Below, piece after piece: positions 52,184 through 58,992 of a DNA stretch of 58,992 bases. Within the stretch, counting starts at the first letter, position 1. The number at the start of each line of letters is the position of its first letter. The notes beneath the pieces are model-generated. The model was given only the letters and a program-made list of their open reading frames with translations, made no database searches and was not told the origin of the DNA. The stretch comes from Tidjanibacter sp. (GTDB lineage: Bacteria; Bacteroidota; Bacteroidia; Bacteroidales; Rikenellaceae): the NCBI GenBank assembly GCA_017390585.1, contig JAFPBB010000022.1, forward strand, positions 1-58,992. Reading direction: 5' to 3'. The position numbers and the translations under genes were made by a program.

Positions 52184-52837
52184 ATGAAGAAAACTTTGGC
52201 TGTTTTGTTGCTGGTGGCGGGAGTTCTGTCGGCAACGTGTGAGGCCCGAGCACAGGAGTATTCGTCGGGCACGAGTGACGATTTCCCCCATTGGGAGATT
52301 CGTGGCGGAGTGGGCTGGTTCTCGCCCCTCGACTTTATATGCTCACTCGGCACCGCATTTGGCACCATCGACCTCGGGGCCAACAACGACAATGGCATAA
52401 CCACACGCAGAGAGGGGTGGTGCGCATCGCTCAATCCCAGTGTGGAGGTCTTCTATAATTTCACTCCGAGAATCTCTGTGGGGGTGAGTGCTACGGTGGG
52501 CCACATCTCCTCGAGGCTTGTCTATGTGACGGGTGGCAGCGGCGTGCGCAAGAGCAAGGCGTTTACCTATCCTTCGCTGATGGTAAGTGCGAGGACCATC
52601 TATTGGCGCACGGAGGACAACCTGTGGCGCATCTACGGAACGAGCGGTGTGGGCATCTCGCTGGTGTGTATCAAAGATGTGGATACCGATGGCGGTGTGA
52701 GCACCTCTTCGAAGAAGACGGTGATGGCAAATTTCTACCCTCTGGGAGTGAGTTTCGGCACCTCTCGAGGCCTCTTTGCAGAGGTAGGTTGGGGAGCCCA
52801 GGGATTTATTAATATGGGAGGATTTTTTAGTTTCTAA
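52184..52837 (+). CDS. probable outer-membrane beta-barrel protein, unknown function
   Basis: I do not recognise a named family. The 217-residue protein has a signal peptide (MKKTLAVLLLVAGVLSA, cleaved near ARAQ). It then shows alternating aromatic and hydrophobic strands (WEIRGGVGWFS, SVEVFYNFTPRISVGV, YPSLMVSARTIYWR, LFAEVGWGAQG) ending in a terminal GGFFSF, the pattern of an 8-strand barrel with a C-terminal Phe. It starts a two-gene unit: the TSCPD gene follows 6 bases after its stop codon. Confidence 0.72.
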   Translation: MKKTLAVLLLVAGVLSATCEARAQEYSSGTSDDFPHWEIRGGVGWFSPLDFICSLGTAFGTIDLGANNDNGITTRREGWCASLNPSVEVFYNFTPRISVGVSATVGHISSRLVYVTGGSGVRKSKAFTYPSLMVSARTIYWRTEDNLWRIYGTSGVGISLVCIKDVDTDGGVSTSSKKTVMANFYPLGVSFGTSRGLFAEVGWGAQGFINMGGFFSF

Positions 52838-52843
52838 AATATT

Positions 52844-53107
52844 ATGAGTAAGACAATTAGCTATGTGCCCCAAGGTGGGGTGTGCTCCCGACTTATTGAG
52901 GTCGAATTAACTCCCGAGGGAGTGGTCGAGAGAGTGGAGTTTACGGGTGGATGCGCGGGTAACACCCAGGGGGTGGCTGCCCTCGCCGTGGGTCGCCCAG
53001 CAGCGGAGGTGGTGGCACTGCTTCGTGGCATAGATTGCCGCGGAAAAGGGACCTCCTGCCCCGATCAATTGGCCCGCGCAATAGAGCTGGCCATCGGCCA
53101 AGAGTAG
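52844..53107 (+). CDS. TSCPD-domain protein (TIGR03905 family)
   Basis: This small cytoplasmic protein has 87 residues. The pattern VCSRLIEVEL, FTGGCAGNTQGVAALAVGR and CRGKGTSCPDQLARAI is that of the TSCPD domain, also found at the C-terminus of class II ribonucleotide reductases. The Cys residues suggest metal or redox use, but the stand-alone form has no known function. It starts 6 bases after the outer-membrane gene. A small hairpin (TCCCATC / GATGGGA, near 53138) follows without a U-tract. Confidence 0.88.
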   Translation: MSKTISYVPQGGVCSRLIEVELTPEGVVERVEFTGGCAGNTQGVAALAVGRPAAEVVALLRGIDCRGKGTSCPDQLARAIELAIGQE

Positions 53108-53170
53108 GGTGACAAAGTGACTACTGAGTGAAAAATGTCCCATCGGAGATGGGAATCCAAAAAATATAGC

Positions 53171-53178
53171 TATCTTTG
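53171..53178 (+). promoter_or_regulatory. -7 box TATCTTTG of the Wza-Wzc unit
   Basis: The box matches TAnnTTTG and lies 48 bases before the start codon. Confidence 0.7.
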
Positions 53179-53226
53179 GCGGATTTATCGCGTGTAGACA
53201 AGTAAAATCAGAGAGAGATAAGCTAT

Positions 53227-54045
53227 ATGTTCAAAAAAGTCATTTTGTGTGCCCTTGCGGCTCTGCTGCTCGCCTCCTGCGGCAGCCATAAGGATTTGGC
53301 CTACTTCCAAGAGGTTGTGGAGAGTGGCCAAATAGATGGTAGTGTTGGAAAAATCAACACCATTCAACCCGGAGATGTGCTGACCATCTCGGTCTCTTCG
53401 TCGCGTCCCGAACTCGCTGTCCCCTACAACCTCTTCTCCTCACGTTCGCAGATTGCTACCTCGTCGGCCAACTCCTCCAATAGGATTATCTCCAATGTGA
53501 CCTATGAGGGCTACACCGTCGACGCGAAGGGTGATATAGATTTCCCTGTCCTCGGCGCCATCCACGTCGGAGGACTCAATCGCTATGAGATTGCCGAGAA
53601 GATAAAGGAGATGCTTGTGCCTGTGATGCCCGATCCCGTGGTTACCGTCACCATCGTCAACTTCTACGTCACCGTCATTGGCGAGGTGGCCCGCCCCGGC
53701 ACCTACAATTTCCCCGGCGATAGGCTCACTCTGCTCGAGGCGCTTGGCTTCTCGGGCGACCTGACCGTCTATGGCAATCGCGAGAAAGTGATGGTCATTC
53801 GCGAGGAGAATGGCGGCCGCCACGTCGAGGTGCTCAACCTCAAGTCGAAGGATATCTTCTCGTCTCCCTACTTCTATCTCAAGCAGAACGACGTTGTGTA
53901 TGTCGAGGCGGTGGGCACCAAGGCCAAGTCGGTTTCGACATTCACCACCTATTTCCCCGTTATCACCTCGTTGGCTTCGCTCGGTACGGCCATCGCTTCG
54001 ATGCTCTACTACATTGCCAACGCTCAACGCTTTATGAATAACTAA
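53227..54045 (+). CDS. polysaccharide export lipoprotein, Wza family
   Basis: This lipoprotein of 272 residues has lipobox LLLASC (Cys18). It contains a Poly_export domain (about 38-140: INTIQPGDVLTISVSSSRPEL, DAKGDIDFPVLGAIHV, MPDPVVTVTIVNFYV) and an SLBB domain (about 145-200: IGEVARPGTYNFPGDRLTLLEAL). A C-terminal hydrophobic helix lies near 245-265. Wza-type proteins form the outer-membrane channel for capsule or exopolysaccharide. It is followed by the Wzc-type kinase after 9 bases. No glycosyltransferase or flippase genes are near. Confidence 0.92.
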   Translation: MFKKVILCALAALLLASCGSHKDLAYFQEVVESGQIDGSVGKINTIQPGDVLTISVSSSRPELAVPYNLFSSRSQIATSSANSSNRIISNVTYEGYTVDAKGDIDFPVLGAIHVGGLNRYEIAEKIKEMLVPVMPDPVVTVTIVNFYVTVIGEVARPGTYNFPGDRLTLLEALGFSGDLTVYGNREKVMVIREENGGRHVEVLNLKSKDIFSSPYFYLKQNDVVYVEAVGTKAKSVSTFTTYFPVITSLASLGTAIASMLYYIANAQRFMNN

Positions 54046-54054
54046 TAGCTCGCT

Positions 54055-56523
54055 ATGGACAACAACTTTCAGCAGCAGAACAATTTCGCTCCCCGCCGCG
54101 ATAATGAGAATGAGGGAACGGAGATAAGTTTCAAGAGTATTTGGGAGTTCTTCATCGGCAACTGGTTTTGGTTCCTGGTGTCGGTGGTGTTCTGCCTCTC
54201 GCTCGGATTTTTGTATAGCAAGATTTCGCCCAAGGTCTACTCCTCCGCTTCGCTCATCTATGTGGATGAGAATGCGTCGAGGAGTGTGAAGTCCGATGTG
54301 ACCACGATGACCAACCTGAGGATGATGAGGCAGACCTCGGTGGTGGACAATGAGGCTGTGATTCTCCGTTCGCAGACGCTTATGCAGCGCGTGGTGGACA
54401 ATCTCGACCTCAATGTGGTCTACCGAGTGCCCGCCAAGTTGCGCAAGGTGGAGGTCTATGCCCCCGTAGCACCTGTGAAGGTGGTGGTGGACTCGCTTGT
54501 GCGCCCCTTTGAGATGGAGTTGCGATTGGCCAAGGATGGCGTGAGCGGCATCATTGAGTATACACTTCCCGGCAACGAGAAGGTCGAAAAACGATTTACG
54601 GCAGAGTATAACACCCCCATTGAGGGTGGAATGGGTAGGGTCCACATTGTTCGCAACGGCCTCTACCGCAACAACTTTGCGGAGGTTATCAAGGACAATG
54701 GCAAACTCTTTGTCACGGTCCACAACCCCAAGCGCTATGCACGTTCTCTCTCCACCAACCTCTCCGTTGCCCCCTCGAGCAAGACCACGAGCCTTATCAT
54801 TGTGGGAATGAAGAGCGCGGTGCCCCAGAAGTCGGCCGATATCGTCAATGAGCTCATCCACGTCTACAACGAGGATGCCAAAGAGGGCGAGAGGGCCGTT
54901 GCAAGGGCCACGATGGAGTTTGTGGATGAGCGACTCGAGATTGTGGGTGGCGACCTGGAGGCTGTGGATAGCAATGTGGAGAACTTCCGCAAGAGTGCCA
55001 ATAGTGTGAGCCCCGGTTCCGAGGCGAGCCTCTATGTGCAGGCGGGTGCCCGCTTGGAGGAGGAGGCCATCGAGGTCCAGACCCAGATGAAGATTCTCTC
55101 GGAGGTGAAGAAGTCTGTTGAGGCCGTGGAGGGCAAGATGGAGCTTGTGCCCAACCTCGGCGTGGAGGATGCGGGTCTCAACAAACTCATTGCCGACTAC
55201 AATGCTGCAGTGCTGGAGTTCAACACCCTCGGAGGTGAGCGCAACCTCTCCAACCCCACGGTGGCAACCCTCCGCTCGAGGGTGCTCTCTATGCAGGCTA
55301 TTCTCCCCACCTCCATCGACAATATCACCGCCTCGCTCGGTGTGCAACTCCGCGCTGTGGAGCGTCAGATTGCCGACAATCAGACGAAAGTGAGCAACCT
55401 CCCCTCCATCGAGAAGGGTGCACAGTCGATCCTCAGGGACCAGAAAATCAAGGAGAAAATCTATGAGTTCCTTCTCAATAAGCGCGAGGAGACCAGCCTG
55501 AAGTTGGCCACCACGGCTCCCATTTCGCGCGTTATCGACCCCGCCGAGCCTGCCATTAAGCCCATTGCTCCCCGCACGGCAATGATTATGTTGCTGGCTC
55601 TCATACTCGGTTTCATCCTCCCTGTGGTGGTGATTTTCATTGCCGAGGCACTGCGTACGAAGGTCTACGCTGTGGAGGAGGTGGAGTCGACCATTGGCTC
55701 CGAGGTGCCCATTGTGGGTGCTATCCCCTCCAAGGAGGCACGCCACACCAGCGACGTGATGGTGACCCCAAACAGCCGCGACTCGGTGTCGGAGGCGTTC
55801 CGTATGGTGAGGACCAATATCGACTTTATGCTGCCCAAGGGTGGCCAGGTCATTATGGTCACTTCGACTGTACCCTCCGAGGGTAAGACCACGGTGGCGC
55901 TCAACATTGCGCTCTCGTTTGTGATCACGGGCAAGAAGGTTATCATCGTAGATATGGATATGCGAAAGGGCTCGATGGAGAAGCGCGTGGGTGCATCGCA
56001 CCACAGCCGCGGTATTGTCACCTACCTTGTGGGTAAGGAGACCAACCTCGACAACCTCATCGTGAAGGATTGTGTCCACGGCGTCGACGCTCTCTTTGTG
56101 GGCACCATTCCTCCCAACCCTGCCGAGTTGCTTATGCGTAGCGAGCTCGACGACATCTTCACCGAGCTGAAGAAGAACTACGACTACATCATTGTCGACA
56201 CTGCCCCCATCGCGCTCGTTACCGACACAATGATTGTCAATCGCTTGGCCGATATGACCCTCTACTGTATGCGTATGGGTCACACCGAGAAGAGTAGTCT
56301 GGAGACCATCAAGGCTATTGCTTCGCGTAAGGCTCTGAAGAACCTCGGCGTGCTCGTGTCGCAGGTGGGTGCTGGCCGACTCTACTACGGAGGCGAGAAG
56401 AATAAGAAGGGCGGCTATGGCTATGGCTACGGTTATGGCTACGGCTATGGCTATGGCAACGAGGAGGAGCACAAACCCACCGTCTTTGAGCGCATCAAAA
56501 AGAGATTGAAAATCAGGAAGTAG
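54055..56523 (+). CDS. Wzc-type exopolysaccharide transport protein / BY-type tyrosine kinase
   Basis: This inner-membrane protein has 822 residues. It has a Wzz chain-length domain with two membrane segments (about 40-60 and 505-530) and a periplasmic coiled-coil region between. The cytoplasmic BY-kinase has a Walker A STVPSEGKTT (about 604-613), Walker A' IIVDMDMRKG (about 629-638) and Walker B YIIVDTAP (about 711-718). The C-terminal autophosphorylation cluster is unusual: residues 787-801 are a strict Gly-Tyr alternation with seven tyrosines, encoded by hexanucleotide repeats. Phosphorylation of that tail regulates polymer length and export with Wza. No cognate phosphatase gene is adjacent. 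Confidence 0.93.
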   Translation: MDNNFQQQNNFAPRRDNENEGTEISFKSIWEFFIGNWFWFLVSVVFCLSLGFLYSKISPKVYSSASLIYVDENASRSVKSDVTTMTNLRMMRQTSVVDNEAVILRSQTLMQRVVDNLDLNVVYRVPAKLRKVEVYAPVAPVKVVVDSLVRPFEMELRLAKDGVSGIIEYTLPGNEKVEKRFTAEYNTPIEGGMGRVHIVRNGLYRNNFAEVIKDNGKLFVTVHNPKRYARSLSTNLSVAPSSKTTSLIIVGMKSAVPQKSADIVNELIHVYNEDAKEGERAVARATMEFVDERLEIVGGDLEAVDSNVENFRKSANSVSPGSEASLYVQAGARLEEEAIEVQTQMKILSEVKKSVEAVEGKMELVPNLGVEDAGLNKLIADYNAAVLEFNTLGGERNLSNPTVATLRSRVLSMQAILPTSIDNITASLGVQLRAVERQIADNQTKVSNLPSIEKGAQSILRDQKIKEKIYEFLLNKREETSLKLATTAPISRVIDPAEPAIKPIAPRTAMIMLLALILGFILPVVVIFIAEALRTKVYAVEEVESTIGSEVPIVGAIPSKEARHTSDVMVTPNSRDSVSEAFRMVRTNIDFMLPKGGQVIMVTSTVPSEGKTTVALNIALSFVITGKKVIIVDMDMRKGSMEKRVGASHHSRGIVTYLVGKETNLDNLIVKDCVHGVDALFVGTIPPNPAELLMRSELDDIFTELKKNYDYIIVDTAPIALVTDTMIVNRLADMTLYCMRMGHTEKSSLETIKAIASRKALKNLGVLVSQVGAGRLYYGGEKNKKGGYGYGYGYGYGYGYGNEEEHKPTVFERIKKRLKIRK
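56413..56457 (+). repeat. hexanucleotide GGCTAT-type repeat inside the Wzc gene
   Basis: About seven units of GGCTAT, with GGCTAC and GGTTAT variants, encode the Gly-Tyr tail. Copy-number slippage would add or remove tyrosines without a frameshift. Confidence 0.9.
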
Positions 56524-56548
56524 GATTGTGCAGCCTGAGCAGCTCCGA

Positions 56549-56580
56549 TTTGGAAGTTTGGATAGAGTTTGCTATATTTG
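56549..56580 (+). promoter_or_regulatory. promoter of the histone-like gene (-33 TTTG, -7 TATATTTG)
   Basis: TTTG (56549-56552) and TATATTTG (56573-56580) are 20 bp apart, 53 bases before the start codon. Confidence 0.75.
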
Positions 56581-56633
56581 CAGAGTGTGGTTGCTGGAGC
56601 AACTGCCGTTAACCCACAAAAACATTGGATATT

Positions 56634-56807
56634 ATGCAACAGTTAGTAGAGAAAATCAATGCTCAGATTGAGCTTTTCCAGGAGAATGCCAAACTTCAGG
56701 TGGAGAAGGGTAATAAGGCTGCAGGCAGCCGCGCTCGTAAGGCCGCTTTGGAGTTGTCGAAACTTATGAAGGAGTTCCGCAAAGAGTCTGTGGAGGCCGC
56801 AAAGTAG
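56634..56807 (+). CDS. histone H1-like DNA-binding protein
   Basis: This is a short protein of 57 residues, starting MQQLVEKINAQIEL, with a middle part LQVEKGNKAAGSRARKAALEL and ending SVEAAK. It is helical and basic in the middle, matching the Hc1-like small proteins found across Bacteroidetes and Chlamydiae that may compact DNA. I start at ATG 56634, not the TTG three codons earlier. It has its own promoter and a strong terminator. Confidence 0.88.
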   Translation: MQQLVEKINAQIELFQENAKLQVEKGNKAAGSRARKAALELSKLMKEFRKESVEAAK

Positions 56808-56830
56808 GCTTGTGCCTGCAATAGATACCA

Positions 56831-56872
56831 AGAGGATGGGTGTGCAGAGTTGCACGCCCATCCTCTTTTTTG
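56831..56872 (+). terminator. rho-independent terminator of the histone-like gene
   Basis: AGAGGATGGGTGTGCA pairs with TGCACGCCCATCCTCT (one bulge-like mismatch) around GAGT, followed by TTTTTT. Confidence 0.9.
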
Positions 56873-56877
56873 CCCCT

Positions 56878-57324
56878 CTACTCCATCCGAGTACGCATCT
56901 TGCGTAGGGTTCGGAAAAACGCATCGAGCGAGTAGCGCCCACCTCCGCCGATGGCCAACGTCAGGTAGATTCCGCAGTAGACCACCTTGAGTTCCGCTTG
57001 GTCGAAACTCTGGAGCGGAAAGTAGAGAAAGGCAGCTCCGGCCATCATCACCGCCATAACGCAGGAGGCCACGCGGGTCAACAACCCTGTGGTGAGTAGC
57101 GCTCCCGCAATCAACTCCACGATGCCGGCTGTGCTCACTATGGTGGCACCGTCGACCCCGAGGATGGTGGGATACTCCGAGGCGAGATAGGGATAGTTCT
57201 GCGACTTGGTTATCACCTGACTGAAGAGTAGCAGCCCCGCGAAGAGACGCAGAAAGAGGGTTGCGGAGTCGGCGGGGGAGGAGGTGAGAGAGGAGTTGTT
57301 GGAGGAAGAGGTGGGAGTTTTCAT
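56878..57324 (-). CDS. DoxX-family membrane protein
   Basis: This 148-residue protein has a Ser-rich N-terminus and four hydrophobic segments. The DoxX pattern is visible: ATLFLRLFAGLLLF, then a STAGIVELIAGALLTTGLLTR helix with the conserved Glu, and a final GGGGRYSLDAFF. DoxX proteins are linked to redox or oxidative stress in some bacteria, but a specific role here is not clear. I start at ATG 57324; an in-frame ATG at 57363 would add 13 residues. It is divergent from rnz, with -7 boxes 14 bp apart. Confidence 0.85.
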   Translation of the reverse strand: MKTPTSSSNNSSLTSSPADSATLFLRLFAGLLLFSQVITKSQNYPYLASEYPTILGVDGATIVSTAGIVELIAGALLTTGLLTRVASCVMAVMMAGAAFLYFPLQSFDQAELKVVYCGIYLTLAIGGGGRYSLDAFFRTLRKMRTRME

Positions 57325-57413
57325 AGCCGTTGAGTTTTCTGCTTTTTGGGGTGCAAATGGCATACCAATCTGCGAGGGGGTGGGGTGGGAGTGTGAAAAT
57401 GGCGACGGGGCTG

Positions 57414-57421
57414 CAAAAATA
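57414..57421 (-). promoter_or_regulatory. -7 box TATTTTTG of the DoxX gene
   Basis: On the minus strand TATTTTTG matches TAnnTTTG, about 90 bases before the preferred start. Confidence 0.6.
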
Positions 57422-57435
57422 GCGGAGAATTTTGC

Positions 57436-57443
57436 TACCTTTG
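57436..57443 (+). promoter_or_regulatory. -7 box TACCTTTG of rnz, close to the start codon
   Basis: The box ends only seven bases before the rnz ATG at 57451, so the rnz transcript should be leaderless or nearly so. Confidence 0.65.
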
Positions 57444-57450
57444 TGGTGCT

Positions 57451-58395
57451 ATGACATTTCGTATTACCATACTCGGTGCCGCAAGTGCGCGCCCTTCGGC
57501 CTCCAAGAATCCCGCCTCGCAACTCATCAACCACTGCGAGCAGTACTTCCTCGTTGACGCCGGCGAGGGGGTGCAGAGCCGCCTTATGAGGGTGGGGGTC
57601 AATCCGGTGAAGCTCACTGCAGTGTTCATATCCCACCTCCACGGCGACCACGTCTTTGGCCTTTTCCCAATGCTTTCGAGCCTGGGACTTATGGGGCGTG
57701 GTGCGCCGTTGCACATCTATGCTCCTCGCCCCTTTGGTGAGATGCTCGAGGCCCACCGCAAGTTTTTCGACCCCGAGCTGCCCTATGAGATTGTGTGGCA
57801 CGAGGTCGACACCACCAAACACGAGCTGCTGTTTGAGAATAATGCGTTGGAGGTGTGGAGTGTGCCTCTGCGCCACCGTGTCCCTACGGCGGGCTTTCTC
57901 TTCCGCGAGAAACGTGCGGCGCTCAATGTGCATAAGGAGGCCATTGGTCGCTATGGCCTTGGTGTGGCGCAGATCACTGCGGCCAAGCGCGGTGAGGACG
58001 TGAGGCTGGAGAGTGGCGAGGTGGTGCCAAATGAGGAGATCACCTACCTGCCGCGCCTGCCTCGTAGCTATGCCTACCTGAGCGACACCAACTATTCGGC
58101 CAAGGCAGTGAGCCTTGTGCGCGGGGTCGATCTGCTCTACCACGAGGCGACCTATGCGGCCGACCTCAAGGCGGAGGCCAAGAAACGAGGCCACTCCACC
58201 ACCACCCAGGCGGCCAAGGCGGCAGTGGAGAGCGGTGCGGGCCGACTTATTGTGGGCCACTTCTCGTCGCGCTATAAGGATTGGGATGCGCTTGTGGAGG
58301 AGTGTAGGGAGGTTTTTGCGGAGAGCTATGTTGCGGAGGAGTTTGGCCACTTCGACATTGAGCTCAAACCCACCCCCGAGGCGGAACGAATGTGA
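57451..58395 (+). CDS. rnz: ribonuclease Z
   Basis: RNase Z removes the 3' trailer of pre-tRNAs; the three tRNAs here lack an encoded CCA, which fits. The 314-residue metallo-beta-lactamase protein shows the zinc site SHLHGDH (His62, His64, Asp66, His67), LRHRVPTAGF, YLSDTNYS, GHSTTTQAA and GHFSSRY with the final His ligand. This is the short bacterial form. The start at ATG 57451 is fixed by the start of conservation (FRITILGAASARP) and the promoter. Confidence 0.97.
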   Translation: MTFRITILGAASARPSASKNPASQLINHCEQYFLVDAGEGVQSRLMRVGVNPVKLTAVFISHLHGDHVFGLFPMLSSLGLMGRGAPLHIYAPRPFGEMLEAHRKFFDPELPYEIVWHEVDTTKHELLFENNALEVWSVPLRHRVPTAGFLFREKRAALNVHKEAIGRYGLGVAQITAAKRGEDVRLESGEVVPNEEITYLPRLPRSYAYLSDTNYSAKAVSLVRGVDLLYHEATYAADLKAEAKKRGHSTTTQAAKAAVESGAGRLIVGHFSSRYKDWDALVEECREVFAESYVAEEFGHFDIELKPTPEAERM

Positions 58396-58422
58396 GTGAA
58401 ACGACTAATGGATTGAGCGACG

Positions 58423-58992
58423 ATGCGACGATACCTAAATAATATTTGCGCCACCGCGCTTCTGACGTGCGGTGTGTTTGGCGCGGCTACGGACGCTGTG
58501 GCACAGGAGCGCGACCGCCACGATGTGGCCCGCTATGGCAGGATGAACCAAGCGGGAGTGTGGAGCGTGGGAGTCCACCTCGACCCTGCGAGTTCCCTTG
58601 TTCACCCCTTGAGTGGTGGTGGGCGGAGGTCGTGTGTGGCGCTGTGTGGCGCGGGCATTGAGGGGGGCTATGTGCTGACCGACGGCTTGCGCCTCTCTGT
58701 GGGAGTGAGCTATGCGGATAGTGGTATGAGCGTGGGCTATATACCTGCTCCGGAGGGCCCTCAGGTGCGCCGCTTGACGATGGAGGTGGGAGGCCATTGG
58801 CACTCTGGCCGCTGGGATTTTGGCGGAGGAGTGTGGTGGGGTAGGAGTCGCCACTTCAGCTCGGCGGGCGAGTTTCTTGAGGGCAGAGGTGTGCGCGGCT
58901 TGCGCTACGATGTGGGCTGGATGCTGTCGCCCTTTATGCGTGTTGGGGCCTACTATTGCCCTGGCATTGCTTGTGGCGGTGGCTATGCCCAC
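58423..58992 (+). CDS. exported outer-membrane-like protein, cut by the right edge
   Basis: An ATG at 58423 opens a frame that is still open at the last base (190 codons), so the gene continues outside the window. It begins MRRYLNNICATALLTCGVFG, a signal peptide cleaved near AVAQ. Short strand-like stretches follow (WSVGVHLDPASSL, LRLSVGVSYADSG, WHSGRWDFGGGVWWG, YDVGWMLSPFMRVGAYY) in the alternating aromatic pattern of outer-membrane beta-barrels. It starts 28 bases after rnz, probably as the second gene of the unit. I do not recognise a family. Confidence 0.7.
   Translation, partial: MRRYLNNICATALLTCGVFGAATDAVAQERDRHDVARYGRMNQAGVWSVGVHLDPASSLVHPLSGGGRRSCVALCGAGIEGGYVLTDGLRLSVGVSYADSGMSVGYIPAPEGPQVRRLTMEVGGHWHSGRWDFGGGVWWGRSRHFSSAGEFLEGRGVRGLRYDVGWMLSPFMRVGAYYCPGIACGGGYAH

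Noticed and set aside
53440..56472. 1010-codon open frame antisense to the Wza and Wzc genes
   Set aside because: It spans two real genes on the other strand, is rich in His/Leu/Asp and has no signature; a composition shadow.

Overview
The window reads as chromosomal DNA of a Bacteroidales bacterium, most likely an Alistipes-like member of the Rikenellaceae. The evidence is the repeated Bacteroidetes -7 promoter box TAnnTTTG, a short region-1.1-less primary sigma factor, families typical of the phylum (DUF3575, DUF1573, fimbrillin-type lipoproteins, BACON domain, histone-H1-like protein, TSCPD protein, PnuC, UPF0597) and GC-rich coding DNA between AT-rich promoters. The genus is an inference. 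No insertion sequence, phage, CRISPR array, rRNA or origin was seen; this is mostly core genome with some surface-structure genes.

Layout. 1-840: a 183-bp tandem repeat at the left edge, then tRNA-Ser(GCU). 844-5855: a DUF3575 outer-membrane protein, murI, ftsK and a LolA-like carrier. 5977-13533: a Thr/Glu-rich membrane protein, gyrA with its companion TPR protein, mnmA and a UPF0597 cysteine-desulfidase-like gene. 13608-17577: the leftward menA-CPBP-pnuC operon back to back with luxS-mtnN (activated methyl cycle) and rpiB. 17691-25151: meaB with a thioredoxin-fold partner, trxA, dnaE, then yqaA-aroE. 25280-29680: tRNA-Leu(CAG), tRNA-Asn(GUU), a DUF1573 protein, the flavin-bifurcating pair nfnAB and a YhcH protein. 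29916-40649: two groups of surface lipoproteins (fimbrillin/Fn3; fimbrillin-FISUMP plus BACON-LRR) flanking rpoD, an HtrA protease and ffh. The first group includes an overlooked 46-codon gene. 40946-45752: ruvA, a YbbR-like protein, coaE-folP-lolD with overlapping codons, a DUF2400 gene and trmN6. 45948-58992: gapA, a stringent-response synthetase with a degenerate hydrolase site, an M13 peptidase, an outer-membrane protein, a TSCPD protein, a Wza/Wzc exopolysaccharide pair with a Gly-Tyr tail, a histone-like protein, DoxX, RNase Z and a cut-off outer-membrane protein.

The primary sigma factor and about two dozen of its apparent promoters are in the same window. Six promoters have a -33 TTG or TTTG exactly 19 bp upstream of the -7 box. 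Three divergent gene pairs have their -7 boxes only 11-14 bp apart, and two genes (DUF1573 and rnz) start so close to their -7 box that their mRNAs should be nearly leaderless.

Nothing here is clearly a new multi-gene system. The best leads are the 46-codon gene upstream of the fimbrillin lipoprotein, the divergent-promoter architecture, the covarying hairpin repeats after gapA, the thioredoxin-fold protein that has lost its attacking cysteine beside meaB, and the hexanucleotide-encoded tyrosine tail of the Wzc kinase.
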